Assembly (NCBI GenBank): GCA_040878345.1
Contig: JBBDML010000034.1
Span: 1-10,771, forward strand
Source: ZC4RG35 sp040878345
GTDB lineage: Bacteria; Actinomycetota; Acidimicrobiia; Spongiisociales; ZC4RG35
DNA: 10,771 bases
Direction of reading: 5' to 3'
In this document: one piece after another, positions 1 to 5,395 of the stretch
Position numbering within the stretch: the stretch's first letter is position 1
Layout of the letters: each line of letters opens with the position of its first letter
The notes under the pieces: model-generated
The model's input: only the letters and a program-made list of their open reading frames with translations
Told to the model about the DNA's origin: nothing
Databases searched by the model: none
Position numbers and translations under genes: made by a program

Positions 1-141
1 GTACGACGTCATCTACTCACGCACCCCCAACCGACCCCCGACCAGATCGCGGCATTGGCGGCGGCGTCGGAGGGCGTCGACCAGGTGGCGCTGCAGGAGG
101 CGTCGAGCAATCTGGAAGCCTGGTTCACCGACAACTGCTAG
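1..141 (+). CDS. C-terminal fragment of an unidentified protein
   Basis: Frame 1 is open from the first base and ends at TAG 139-141, giving 46 residues ending in WFTDNC. The start lies outside the window. The visible part is predicted helical and alanine-rich (DQIAALAAASEGVDQVALQE) with a terminal cysteine. I do not recognise the family. Third positions are strongly G/C-biased as in the other genes here, which supports real coding. It converges on the minus-strand operon with only three bases between the two stop codons, and both stops lie in one short palindrome. No function is assigned. Confidence 0.55.
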   Translation, partial: VRRHLLTHPQPTPDQIAALAAASEGVDQVALQEASSNLEAWFTDNC

Positions 142-149
142 CGGCTAGC
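137..149. repeat. palindrome containing both convergent stop codons
   Basis: GCTAG (137-141) and CTAGC (145-149) are perfect inverted arms around CGG. The + strand stop TAG (139-141) lies in the left arm and the minus-strand stop TAG (147..145) in the right. The overlapping decamer CGGCTAGCCG (142-151) is also self-complementary. There is no T-run on either side, so terminator activity is uncertain; the symmetry may simply come from two TAG stops placed back to back. Confidence 0.4.
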
Positions 150-879
150 CGAAACCCCGGATCCCCAAGAGGAGCCCGACCAGGACCGCGGTGATGCCGG
201 CGAGGACGACGGTCAGGACCAGCGCCATCGCCACCCGATCCGCGTTTCGAGCTGCACGCGAGACCGGTGGGGCCGCGGCTCCCGCGGTGTGACGACGAGT
301 CCGTCGCACCAAGGAGGAGTAGAGCAGGCCCACCACGGGGATCAGCAGGAGGTTCCCGGTGTGGGACAGGCCCAGCAGCAGCAGGACCACGGCGACCTGC
401 GACAGAGGCTCGCTCAGCCCCTCGCTGGTGATCAGGACCAACGCGCCTGGAGAGGTGAGGTCCAGGCTGAGGAGGATGGCTCCCACAAAGCCGACGTAAT
501 AGGCAATGTCGAGAAGCCGGGCAAATCGCTCGCCGGTGGCCGGCCCCAGATGGAACACGTCGGCCAACAGAGGCTGTCCGTACCTCCCGATCGCCGGTCC
601 CAACGAGATCAGGACCGCGCCCAAGATGGCCAGCACCACCATCTGCAGCGACCACTTGGGCCAACCCAGCACCCCGTCGGGATCCCGATCAGAGACCGCG
701 ACCAGGAATGCGACGAGGACACCCAGGGATACGATGACCGCGAGGGTGGCGAGTCGAGTCCTCCTACGGTGCTTGCGGTCCTCCTCGATGCTCCTTGCCA
801 CACGGGCGAAGAGATCGGGGCTCGGCTGATACCCATCCGTTTGATGGAGGGCGTTGGTGAGACGGCTTTCCAGGCTCAT
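145..879 (-). CDS. membrane protein, candidate anti-sigma partner of the ECF sigma factor
   Basis: This is a 244-residue protein starting at ATG 879..877, which overlaps the sigma-factor stop as ATGA; a longer in-frame reading from 927 is unlikely. Residues 1-42 are charged and cytosolic (MSLESRLTNALHQTDGYQPS, then PDLFARVARSIEED). About five membrane segments follow, near 43-63, 78-97, 122-142, 160-188 and 216-240. The coupling to an ECF sigma gene and the soluble N-terminus suggest an anti-sigma or sigma-modulating role. It has no cysteine, so it is not a zinc-type (HxxxCxxC) anti-sigma factor. Residues about 76-188 are paralogous to the small membrane protein encoded at 1431-1832, sharing LGPxIxRxG, DxF, PxTG, DxAYY and GxxHxxN. 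It is the last gene of the operon. Membrane nature is clear; function is inferred from context. Confidence 0.85.
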   Translation of the reverse strand: MSLESRLTNALHQTDGYQPSPDLFARVARSIEEDRKHRRRTRLATLAVIVSLGVLVAFLVAVSDRDPDGVLGWPKWSLQMVVLAILGAVLISLGPAIGRYGQPLLADVFHLGPATGERFARLLDIAYYVGFVGAILLSLDLTSPGALVLITSEGLSEPLSQVAVVLLLLGLSHTGNLLLIPVVGLLYSSLVRRTRRHTAGAAAPPVSRAARNADRVAMALVLTVVLAGITAVLVGLLLGIRGFG

Positions 880-1427
880 CCCGTCACCTCGAGCAGGGTG
901 GCCAGCGTGGCCATCCCACGCTGGCAATGGGTCTTCACCGAATTGGGGGATATCCCGAGGGTCACCGCGATCTCTCGCTCGGTGAGCTCGGAGTAGAAGC
1001 GGAGCACCAGGCAGTCACGCTGACGCGAGGGGAGCGTATTGAGAGCGTCGATCACCTCGGCATGGCTCTCGGAGCGAAGTGCCTGATCCTCCGGGATCTC
1101 CGGCGTCCTCCGATCGATCATCGAGTCCTGATGCCTCAACGAGAGAAGGCCACGTCGGTTCTGGTCACGTGCCAGATTGAGGACGATGGAGCGCAGGTAG
1201 GCGGCGCTCCTGGTCGAGTCCTGGATCCGGTCGGCTGCGTGGTAGAGCCTGATGAAGGCCTCCTGGACTATGTCCTCGGCCCCGGTGCGGTCGTCGGTGA
1301 AGATCCGCGCCAGACGGACCAGCGATGGCGCCTCCTGATGGTAGAGCCGCTCGACGAAGGCGATCCGGGCTCTCTCCTCGGAGGTGAACGCCGTCTGACC
1401 GGCTGTGACTATCGCCAGCCAGAGCAT
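876..1427 (-). CDS. ECF-type RNA polymerase sigma factor
   Basis: This 183-residue protein directs RNA polymerase to a small promoter set. Region 2 spans about residues 28-93 and includes the region 2.2 signature EDIVQEAFIRLY (51-62) and the DNA-melting segment RSAAYLRSIVLNLARDQNRR. Region 4 spans about 126-180, with LPSRQRDCLVLRFYSELTER followed by the helix-turn-helix EIAVTLGISPNSVKTHCQRG (152-171). There is no sigma 1.1 or region 3, as usual for ECF (group IV) sigmas, and the length is typical. The ATG at 1427 follows the upstream stop by three bases without a clear Shine-Dalgarno site, suggesting coupled reinitiation. The downstream membrane gene overlaps its stop as ATGA. The ECF subgroup cannot be set by eye. 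Regulation is probably by the flanking membrane proteins (inference). Confidence 0.95.
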   Translation of the reverse strand: MLWLAIVTAGQTAFTSEERARIAFVERLYHQEAPSLVRLARIFTDDRTGAEDIVQEAFIRLYHAADRIQDSTRSAAYLRSIVLNLARDQNRRGLLSLRHQDSMIDRRTPEIPEDQALRSESHAEVIDALNTLPSRQRDCLVLRFYSELTEREIAVTLGISPNSVKTHCQRGMATLATLLEVTG

Positions 1428-1430
1428 GTG

Positions 1431-1832
1431 TCAGAGGTCGACCGGGGTGTCCTCGCCGAGGTTTCGACCCAGGCCCAGCAGACGACCCACCAACGGGAGG
1501 CTCAGCACGTTCAGCCCGTGGAGAACACCCATCAGCAGCAGCATCCCACCGACCCGGGTCACCTCACTCTGGACCTGGGCCCCGATCGGGTCCCGGGCAT
1601 TGGGCCCCCACTCCGACTCGGGGGTGAAGCTGGCGGTGAACAGGATGAAGGCGGTGAATATCAGGTAATAGGCGACATCCATGAGCACCAGATAGCTCTT
1701 GCCGGTGCGAGGGTTGCCCCGGAAGATGTCTCCGGCGTAAGCCCGTCCGAACCGTTTGATCAGCGGTCCGAGAACCACGACGATGGTGATCAGGATCGCA
1801 TTGGTGATCAGCTCGATGACCCCCCAGCTCAT
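1431..1832 (-). CDS. small four-helix membrane protein, paralogue of the sigma-linked membrane protein
   Basis: This is a 133-residue integral membrane protein with hydrophobic segments near residues 5-24, 50-69 and 96-120 (the last may be two short helices). I chose ATG 1832 because the purine-rich GGAGAAGGG lies about ten bases upstream; a GTG at 1859 is in frame but lacks a ribosome site. It aligns without gaps over residues 21-56 to residues 93-128 of the protein encoded at 145-879, and again at GxxHxxNxLxxPxVG (102-116 against 170-184) after a four-residue offset. Compared with that paralogue it lacks the cytosolic N-terminal arm and the last helix. It lies between the first operon gene and the sigma gene. 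I do not know a named family. A role in sensing or in controlling the sigma factor is inference. Confidence 0.8.
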   Translation of the reverse strand: MSWGVIELITNAILITIVVVLGPLIKRFGRAYAGDIFRGNPRTGKSYLVLMDVAYYLIFTAFILFTASFTPESEWGPNARDPIGAQVQSEVTRVGGMLLLMGVLHGLNVLSLPLVGRLLGLGRNLGEDTPVDL

Positions 1833-1860
1833 TTCCTTTGGTCCCTTCTCCTCGAGCACT

Positions 1861-2478
1861 TCATGCTGGCACCCGGACGTCGCCCATGACGGCCTTCCTT
1901 CGCTTTCTCCGCCGTTCGAGACCGGAGACGATGCGCATCGAGGCCAGGCCGTAAGCCAGGGCGACCCCCCCGAAGACCGGGATGTTGACCCATGGTCCGG
2001 CCCCTAGGCCCAGGATCTCCCCTCGGAGGTCGGAACTGAAGGCGATGATCGCCATGACCAGTAAGGCTGGGATCAACCCGGCTGCGGCCCAAGGCAGTCC
2101 GAACCCCTTGCCGAGCATGGCACCGGCGATGGCGAAGAGCGCACCCATGCCACCACCCAAACCTACGATGATGAACAAGGTCCCATCCACGGTGAACTCC
2201 GGGCTCCGAACCGGATCGAGGATCGCCACCAGGCGCATCGCCGCACGGAAACCCGGGCCCAGGATCAACAGGCCAGCGACCAAACCACCGATCGCTCCGT
2301 GGGCTGCGACCTTCCAGAATTCCGGGATCAGCCACCATCCGAGCGCTACCCCGGTTCCCAACACCAGTAATGCCGGCACACGTCCTGGTGGAGTCTCACT
2401 GAGGGCGAGCAAGCCACCGGCGACCACCAGGAGGGAGCCGAGGGCTGATCTCCAGCGCCAACTCGTTTCGATTGTCAT
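1861..2478 (-). CDS. six-helix membrane protein, first gene of the sigma-factor operon
   Basis: This 205-residue protein has about six hydrophobic segments (near 9-27, 34-50, 56-75, 99-120, 130-148 and 160-180) and ends in a basic cytosolic tail (ERRRKRRK). A distinctive central stretch reads FRAAMRLVAILDPVRSPEFT then VDGTLFIIVGLGGGMGA. I recall similar MRLVA...PEFT..GTLFI motifs in uncharacterised membrane proteins of high-GC bacteria, but cannot name a family. The ATG at 2478 has only a weak AGTAGG nearby. The stop is one base from the in-frame GTG and 28 bases from the chosen ATG of the next gene, so the four genes are probably one transcript. No enzymatic motif is visible; function unknown. 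Confidence 0.8.
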   Translation of the reverse strand: MTIETSWRWRSALGSLLVVAGGLLALSETPPGRVPALLVLGTGVALGWWLIPEFWKVAAHGAIGGLVAGLLILGPGFRAAMRLVAILDPVRSPEFTVDGTLFIIVGLGGGMGALFAIAGAMLGKGFGLPWAAAGLIPALLVMAIIAFSSDLRGEILGLGAGPWVNIPVFGGVALAYGLASMRIVSGLERRRKRRKAVMGDVRVPA

Positions 2479-2509
2479 GACCTACTGACGAAGGGCCCAG
2501 CGTCCCGGG

Positions 2510-2540
2510 TGACACGACCGCAGCACCCGATGACACGACC
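2510..2540. repeat. 10-base direct repeat with 21-base period in the divergent gap
   Basis: TGACACGACC occurs exactly at 2510-2519 and again at 2531-2540. The 21-base period is two DNA helical turns, so both copies present the same face. It lies between the divergent starts of the sigma operon (2478) and the flavoprotein gene, which suggests a tandem regulator-binding site. If translation of the flavoprotein began at GTG 2509 or ATG 2530, part of this would encode a doubled TRP peptide, which is less likely. Confidence 0.45.
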
Positions 2541-2542
2541 CA

Positions 2543-2570
2543 GTGACCGCGCGGCGCGAGCGCCTACAGT
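2543..2570 (+). promoter_or_regulatory. possible promoter for the flavoprotein gene
   Basis: GTGACC (2543-2548) and TACAGT (2565-2570), separated by 16 bases, each match four of six consensus positions of -35 and -10. The -10 ends ten bases before ATG 2581, which would give an almost leaderless transcript. The match is modest and the call is by eye. Confidence 0.25.
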
Positions 2571-2580
2571 GCGGGCTCGA

Positions 2581-3678
2581 ATGCTTGCCTCGCTCGCCGA
2601 CCTGCTCCCTCGTTTCGCCGAGCGTGAAGCCTCCGATCCCGAGTCGTATCCGGGCGAGAGCGTCGCCGATCTCTATGCGGCGGCGATTCCCGGTGCACCA
2701 TTCTCGAGGAGGCTCGGTGGCGAGGCCGCAACCTGCAGACAGGCGACAGAGGCCATCGAGGCGATCGCGACCGCATCTCCTTCTCTTGCTCTGCTGGCGA
2801 GCATGCCGCTCGGTCTGGCCGGTGTCTTCGCGCTCGACGTCGAAGGGCCCGATGCGTCCTGGACCGCCGGCCACAACCAAACCGTCGAAGGGGTCGCCGG
2901 CGACTACCGCGAGGCCAAGTTCTATGCGGCCTGCAACTCCGAAAAGGGAGCCGGCGGCTCGCTCGAGGCCATCAAGACGGTGGCGAGTCGCGAGTCGTCC
3001 GGTGTGTTCGCCCTCACCGGTGAGAAGATCCTGGCGTCTTCTGGCGAAAACGCCGCGGTCTTCTTCTCCACCGCCAAGGTTCAGCCCGAAGACCTCACCG
3101 GTGCCGGAGTCGTCGAGATGTTCTTCGTCGATGCCCACGCCCAGGGTGTGAGCATCCTCGACGATTGGAACGGCTTTGGGATGCGGTCGACCGAGAGCCA
3201 GTCGGTCCGCTACGAGGCGGCCCCAGCCACCGCCCTCATGGGGTTCCCCAACTACCTGGAGGTGGTGCAGCCGGTCCAGTACTGGTTCTGCCTATTCGCT
3301 GCGATACCGCTGGGCTGCGCCAAGAGCATCCTCCACGCCATCGGGACCCCAGCTCCGCAGTCTCCTGCTCTCCGCCTCCGACTGAGCGAGGCACAGATGC
3401 GTTACGAGGCCCTGCGCGCCTACCTCTTAGAGACCGCCGACGGTTTTCGCGCTTCCGCGGGGGAGGCGTATGGGGCCCGTGTCCTCCGCATGAAGACGTA
3501 CGTCACCCAGGAGGCAACCAAGCTCAGCGCCGAGCTGTTCGCCCTGTCCGGCGGACGGCATTACAGCCGCTCGAGCCCCGTGGCCCGCGCCCTCGCCGAT
3601 GCCTTCGCCGGCACCGCATTGCGTCCACCGCTCGCCCTGGGGTTGGACACCCTGGTCGAGCAGTTCAGCCTGGAGTAA
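2581..3678 (+). CDS. acyl-CoA-dehydrogenase-fold flavoprotein (DszC-like branch possible)
   Basis: This is a 365-residue protein with the three-part acyl-CoA dehydrogenase layout. The N-terminal helical domain (about 1-105) starts with LASLADLLPRFAEREA. The central beta domain (about 110-215) has ACNSEKGAGGS (117-127) in the flavin/substrate-loop position and DWNGFGMRSTES (195-206), matching the family's D..G.R.T.S segment. The C-terminal helical domain ends in GGRHYSRSSPVARALADA (324-341). I see no YEGT-like segment carrying the usual catalytic glutamate, so a flavin-dependent monooxygenase-type member (Acyl-CoA_dh_2) fits at least as well as a true dehydrogenase. ATG 2581 keeps the whole fold and sits after a -10-like box; GTG 2509 and ATG 2530 are alternatives running through a DNA repeat. 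It is monocistronic and its substrate is unknown. Confidence 0.85.
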   Translation: MLASLADLLPRFAEREASDPESYPGESVADLYAAAIPGAPFSRRLGGEAATCRQATEAIEAIATASPSLALLASMPLGLAGVFALDVEGPDASWTAGHNQTVEGVAGDYREAKFYAACNSEKGAGGSLEAIKTVASRESSGVFALTGEKILASSGENAAVFFSTAKVQPEDLTGAGVVEMFFVDAHAQGVSILDDWNGFGMRSTESQSVRYEAAPATALMGFPNYLEVVQPVQYWFCLFAAIPLGCAKSILHAIGTPAPQSPALRLRLSEAQMRYEALRAYLLETADGFRASAGEAYGARVLRMKTYVTQEATKLSAELFALSGGRHYSRSSPVARALADAFAGTALRPPLALGLDTLVEQFSLE

Positions 3679-3683
3679 GTGCT

Positions 3684-3776
3684 GTGAGGCGAGTCGGCCC
3701 CGAACTGGATGACGACCCCGAGCCCGGCACGGGATATCGGTTCGAGTCCGGCGACGAGGTTCCCACCATCGGCTGA
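3684..3776 (+). CDS. possible 30-residue acidic small protein
   Basis: GTG 3684 opens a 30-codon frame ending at TGA 3774. The product is acidic (PELDDDPEPGTGYRFESGDE) and ends in VPTIG. GGAG at 3672-3675 lies eight bases upstream, and about 24 of 30 third positions are G or C, like true genes here. It starts five bases after the flavoprotein stop and would be co-transcribed with it. No family is recognised. It could equally be a chance ORF in the convergent gap. Confidence 0.3.
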   Translation: MRRVGPELDDDPEPGTGYRFESGDEVPTIG

Positions 3777-3787
3777 GAGTTGTCAGC
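3772..3787 (+). terminator. weak hairpin between convergent genes
   Basis: GCTGA (3772-3776) and TCAGC (3783-3787) can pair around a six-base loop, followed on the + strand by the T-rich CGATTCCTTCATT. It overlaps the stop codon of the minus-strand SRPBCC gene. The stem is short, so termination is only plausible. Confidence 0.25.
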
Positions 3788-4241
3788 TCGATTCCTTCAT
3801 TGTCTCGGACTCCAAGATTGTCTTGATCCTGGCCAGGTCCTTGCGGTTGGCGCGGCGCATGGCGTTGACCATCATCGGGGCAGCCACATTGGAGAAGCCC
3901 GAGGGATTCCCGCGGTTGCGTAGCGTCATTCTCGTGCCGCCATCGGGTGTGTCCTCCCACTGGTAGGTCGTCTCCATGGCAAAGGGCCCGTCGGAAGTGG
4001 CCATCACCAGCTTCTCGTTGGGGACCAACTCCCGGATCTCGTACGTGTAGGAGAGGCGACGACCCAAGAATCGGGCCACAAAGGCGAGGTTCGTTCCCAC
4101 CCTAAGCGGCTTGGGGGTCTTCCACTCCACGGCCACGATGTTGGCGTACCAGGCGGTGGTGTTGTCGGGATCGATGGCGTAGCTCGCCACTTCCTCACGG
4201 GGGCGACCGATCTCGATCTCGGTAAGCACGTCTACCTGCAA
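3783..4241 (-). CDS. SRPBCC (START/Bet v1-like) superfamily protein
   Basis: This 152-residue protein has the helix-grip pattern. It opens with a beta strand (VLTEIEIGRPREEVASYAID), then NTTAWYANIVAVEW, paired strands (LGRRLSYTYEIRELVPNEKL, then METTYQWEDT, GGTRMTLRNRGNP), and a long C-terminal helix MMVNAMRRANRKDLARIKTI. Such proteins bind hydrophobic ligands or act as cyclases, and the ligand is not readable here. TTG 4241 is chosen because a full AGGAGG (4253..4248) lies six bases upstream; an upstream in-frame TTG at 4256 overlaps that site. It is probably its own transcript: the upstream AHSA1 gene ends 170 bases away and a promoter-like pair lies in between. Confidence 0.85.
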   Translation of the reverse strand: MQVDVLTEIEIGRPREEVASYAIDPDNTTAWYANIVAVEWKTPKPLRVGTNLAFVARFLGRRLSYTYEIRELVPNEKLVMATSDGPFAMETTYQWEDTPDGGTRMTLRNRGNPSGFSNVAAPMMVNAMRRANRKDLARIKTILESETMKESS

Positions 4242-4247
4242 TTGGGA

Positions 4248-4253
4248 CCTCCT
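4248..4253 (-). promoter_or_regulatory. consensus ribosome binding site fixing a TTG start
   Basis: AGGAGG reads 4253..4248 on the minus strand, six bases (TCCCAA) before TTG 4241..4239. This is the best Shine-Dalgarno site in the window and decides the start of the SRPBCC gene over a TTG at 4256. Confidence 0.7.
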
Positions 4254-4295
4254 CAACTTCTAACGGCATGCCGGTGGGTCATGCGCAGCCTCTGT

Positions 4296-4324
4296 GTAAT
4301 ACAACGGAAACAGCCCCTGGTGAA
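4296..4324 (-). promoter_or_regulatory. possible promoter of the SRPBCC gene
   Basis: On the minus strand TTCACC (4324..4319) and TATTAC (4301..4296) are separated by 17 bases, with four of six consensus matches each. Transcription would start near 4289 and give a leader of about 48 bases that includes the AGGAGG site. Judged by eye. Confidence 0.35.
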
Positions 4325-4411
4325 GGTCGTCACCTGCTCGCTCGACCGGTGAGCCTCTCCGGCGTCGTCGTTGAACCCTTCATGAGGGGGCAGAAACTCG
4401 GCGGGGCCGTC

Positions 4412-4864
4412 TCATGGATGGTCATCCTCGAGCCCCCTCGGTAGGTCGAGCAGTGTTTCCAGACGGTCGACCATGGAGGCCCAACCTCCGGCGTGCGCCT
4501 CGACCTGGTCTTTAGGGAGACGCTCGTGCGCCAGGACCAGCCAGGTTTGGTTGCCATCCTCGGTCAGGGTGACGGTGACCACACTTGGCACGGGCCCTGT
4601 GTAAGGGGACTGCCAGGTGAAGGATAAGAGACGGGGAGGGTCGAACTCGAGGTACTTGCCGGTGTGCTCTATCCGCATCTCGTCTCCGACCATGACCACA
4701 CGAAACCGCCCCGACACCCGCGGATCGATCTCCACCTCGGCGTGACCCACCGGCGACATCCATCGGGCAATCGACGCGGCCTCGGTCCAGGCGGCGAACA
4801 CCTCCTCTATGGGAGCGGGGATAAGGCGTTCGATACGGAGTCGGTCCTCGGAAACCGTGGTCAT
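4412..4864 (-). CDS. AHSA1/SRPBCC domain protein, partner of ArsR-type regulator
   Basis: This 150-residue protein is of the AHSA1 family (activator of Hsp90 ATPase homologue domain, an SRPBCC fold). The hallmark opening is LRIERLIPAPIEEVFAAWTE, followed by ARWMSPVG, the strand GRFRVVMVGDEMRIEHTGKY, LEFDPPRLLSFTWQSP, TVTLTEDG and the C-terminal HAGGWASMVDRLETLL, where GW.s.ld.L is typical. ATG 4864 overlaps the regulator's stop as ATGA, so translation is coupled; an in-frame ATG at 4912 lies inside the regulator gene. ArsR/AHSA1 pairs are a common bacterial arrangement in which the regulator is presumed to control the pair. The ligand is unknown. Confidence 0.9.
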   Translation of the reverse strand: MTTVSEDRLRIERLIPAPIEEVFAAWTEAASIARWMSPVGHAEVEIDPRVSGRFRVVMVGDEMRIEHTGKYLEFDPPRLLSFTWQSPYTGPVPSVVTVTLTEDGNQTWLVLAHERLPKDQVEAHAGGWASMVDRLETLLDLPRGLEDDHP

Positions 4865-5187
4865 CGACGCTCCCTGAGATGGAGTTCGAGGGCGTCGAGT
4901 CGCTCCTCCCAAAAGTCGCGATAGACATCGATCCAGTCACCTGCCTCCACTAGCGGGCCCGGCTCCAGGCTGAGCAGGTGATCACGTCCCACCACCGATC
5001 GGGTCACCAACCCGGCCGACTCCAGCACTCCTAGATGTTTCGAGACGGCCGCCAACGAGACTGCGAACGGTTTGGCCACATCGGTGACCCGTAGTGGCCC
5101 ACTCCTCAGCATGTCGAGCATGGACCGCCTGCTGGCCTGAGCCAATGCTCGATAGGTGCGGTCCAGGACTTCAGGACGTTCAACCAT
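4861..5187 (-). CDS. ArsR-family winged-helix repressor of the AHSA1 pair
   Basis: This is a 108-residue DNA-binding protein. Residues 6-30 form the first helices (VLDRTYRALAQASRRSMLDM), 32-60 the helix-turn-helix (RVTDVAKPFAVSLAAVSKHL, then GVLESAGLV) and 61-74 the wing. The end, WIDVYRDFWEERLDALELHL, is the tail commonly seen in ArsR proteins paired with AHSA1 genes. It has no cysteine and no ELCVC metal-box motif, so metal sensing is unlikely. ATG 5187 is chosen over one at 5235 because it sits in the centre of a perfect palindrome and preserves the whole domain. Autoregulation through that palindrome is inferred. TAACGT ends eight bases before the ATG, suggesting a leaderless message. Confidence 0.9.
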   Translation of the reverse strand: MVERPEVLDRTYRALAQASRRSMLDMLRSGPLRVTDVAKPFAVSLAAVSKHLGVLESAGLVTRSVVGRDHLLSLEPGPLVEAGDWIDVYRDFWEERLDALELHLRERR

Positions 5188-5199
5188 GTGGTTGAACGT
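5176..5199. promoter_or_regulatory. 24-base palindrome over the ArsR start codon, likely autoregulatory operator
   Basis: ACGTTCAACCA (5176-5186) and TGGTTGAACGT (5189-5199) are perfect 11-base inverted arms separated by TG. The ArsR start codon ATG (5187..5185) lies at the centre, and the -10-like TAACGT (5201..5196) overlaps one arm. A repressor bound here would block transcription start and lie on its own start codon. The dyad is seen directly; binding by this ArsR is inferred. Confidence 0.7.
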
Positions 5200-5395
5200 T
5201 AGCACTGAACCAAGGGTCCTGATTGAGCAACTCATTCGACCGATTTCGAGAGGCGCGCCAGGCCCGCCTCTTGGGGACCTTCTGCCTTCTTGCCGCCCAC
5301 GAAGTATCTGCCACCGTGCGCTGTGTGGAACAGGGAAAACGCAGGTTGAGCGTCAAGCATGAACCAGAAGATCCGCTTGTAGCTACGGCCCAGTG
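5188..5395. other. intergenic stretch between the DM13 gene and the ArsR gene
   Basis: About 208 bases without a convincing gene. Besides the ArsR palindrome at its left edge it holds a hairpin, AGAGGCG (5249-5255) with CGCCTCT (5265-5271), that might help end the DM13 transcript but has no T-run after it on either strand. Overlapping short frames here on both strands (to 90 codons) show no domain, ribosome site or family pattern and are not called. Confidence 0.4.

Noticed and set aside
289..996. 235-codon + strand frame opposite the sigma-linked membrane gene
   Set aside because: It is Gln/Asp/His-rich with no domain pattern and lies antisense to well-supported genes; a GC-rich shadow.
927..1889. 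320-codon + strand frame opposite the sigma factor
   Set aside because: It covers two well-supported minus genes, one of them a clear ECF sigma factor; the product has no recognisable features.
2482..3138. 218-codon minus frame opposite the flavoprotein
   Set aside because: Antisense to a clear acyl-CoA-dehydrogenase-fold gene; Arg/Gly-rich composition typical of a shadow frame.
3165..3776. 203-codon + frame overlapping the flavoprotein's 3' half
   Set aside because: Most of it is an out-of-frame reading of the flavoprotein gene; only its last 30 codons, with their own ribosome site, were kept as a weak candidate.
5249..5271. Hairpin AGAGGCG/CGCCTCT as a terminator
   Set aside because: Seven-base stem but no T-run on either strand; mentioned only within the intergenic entry.
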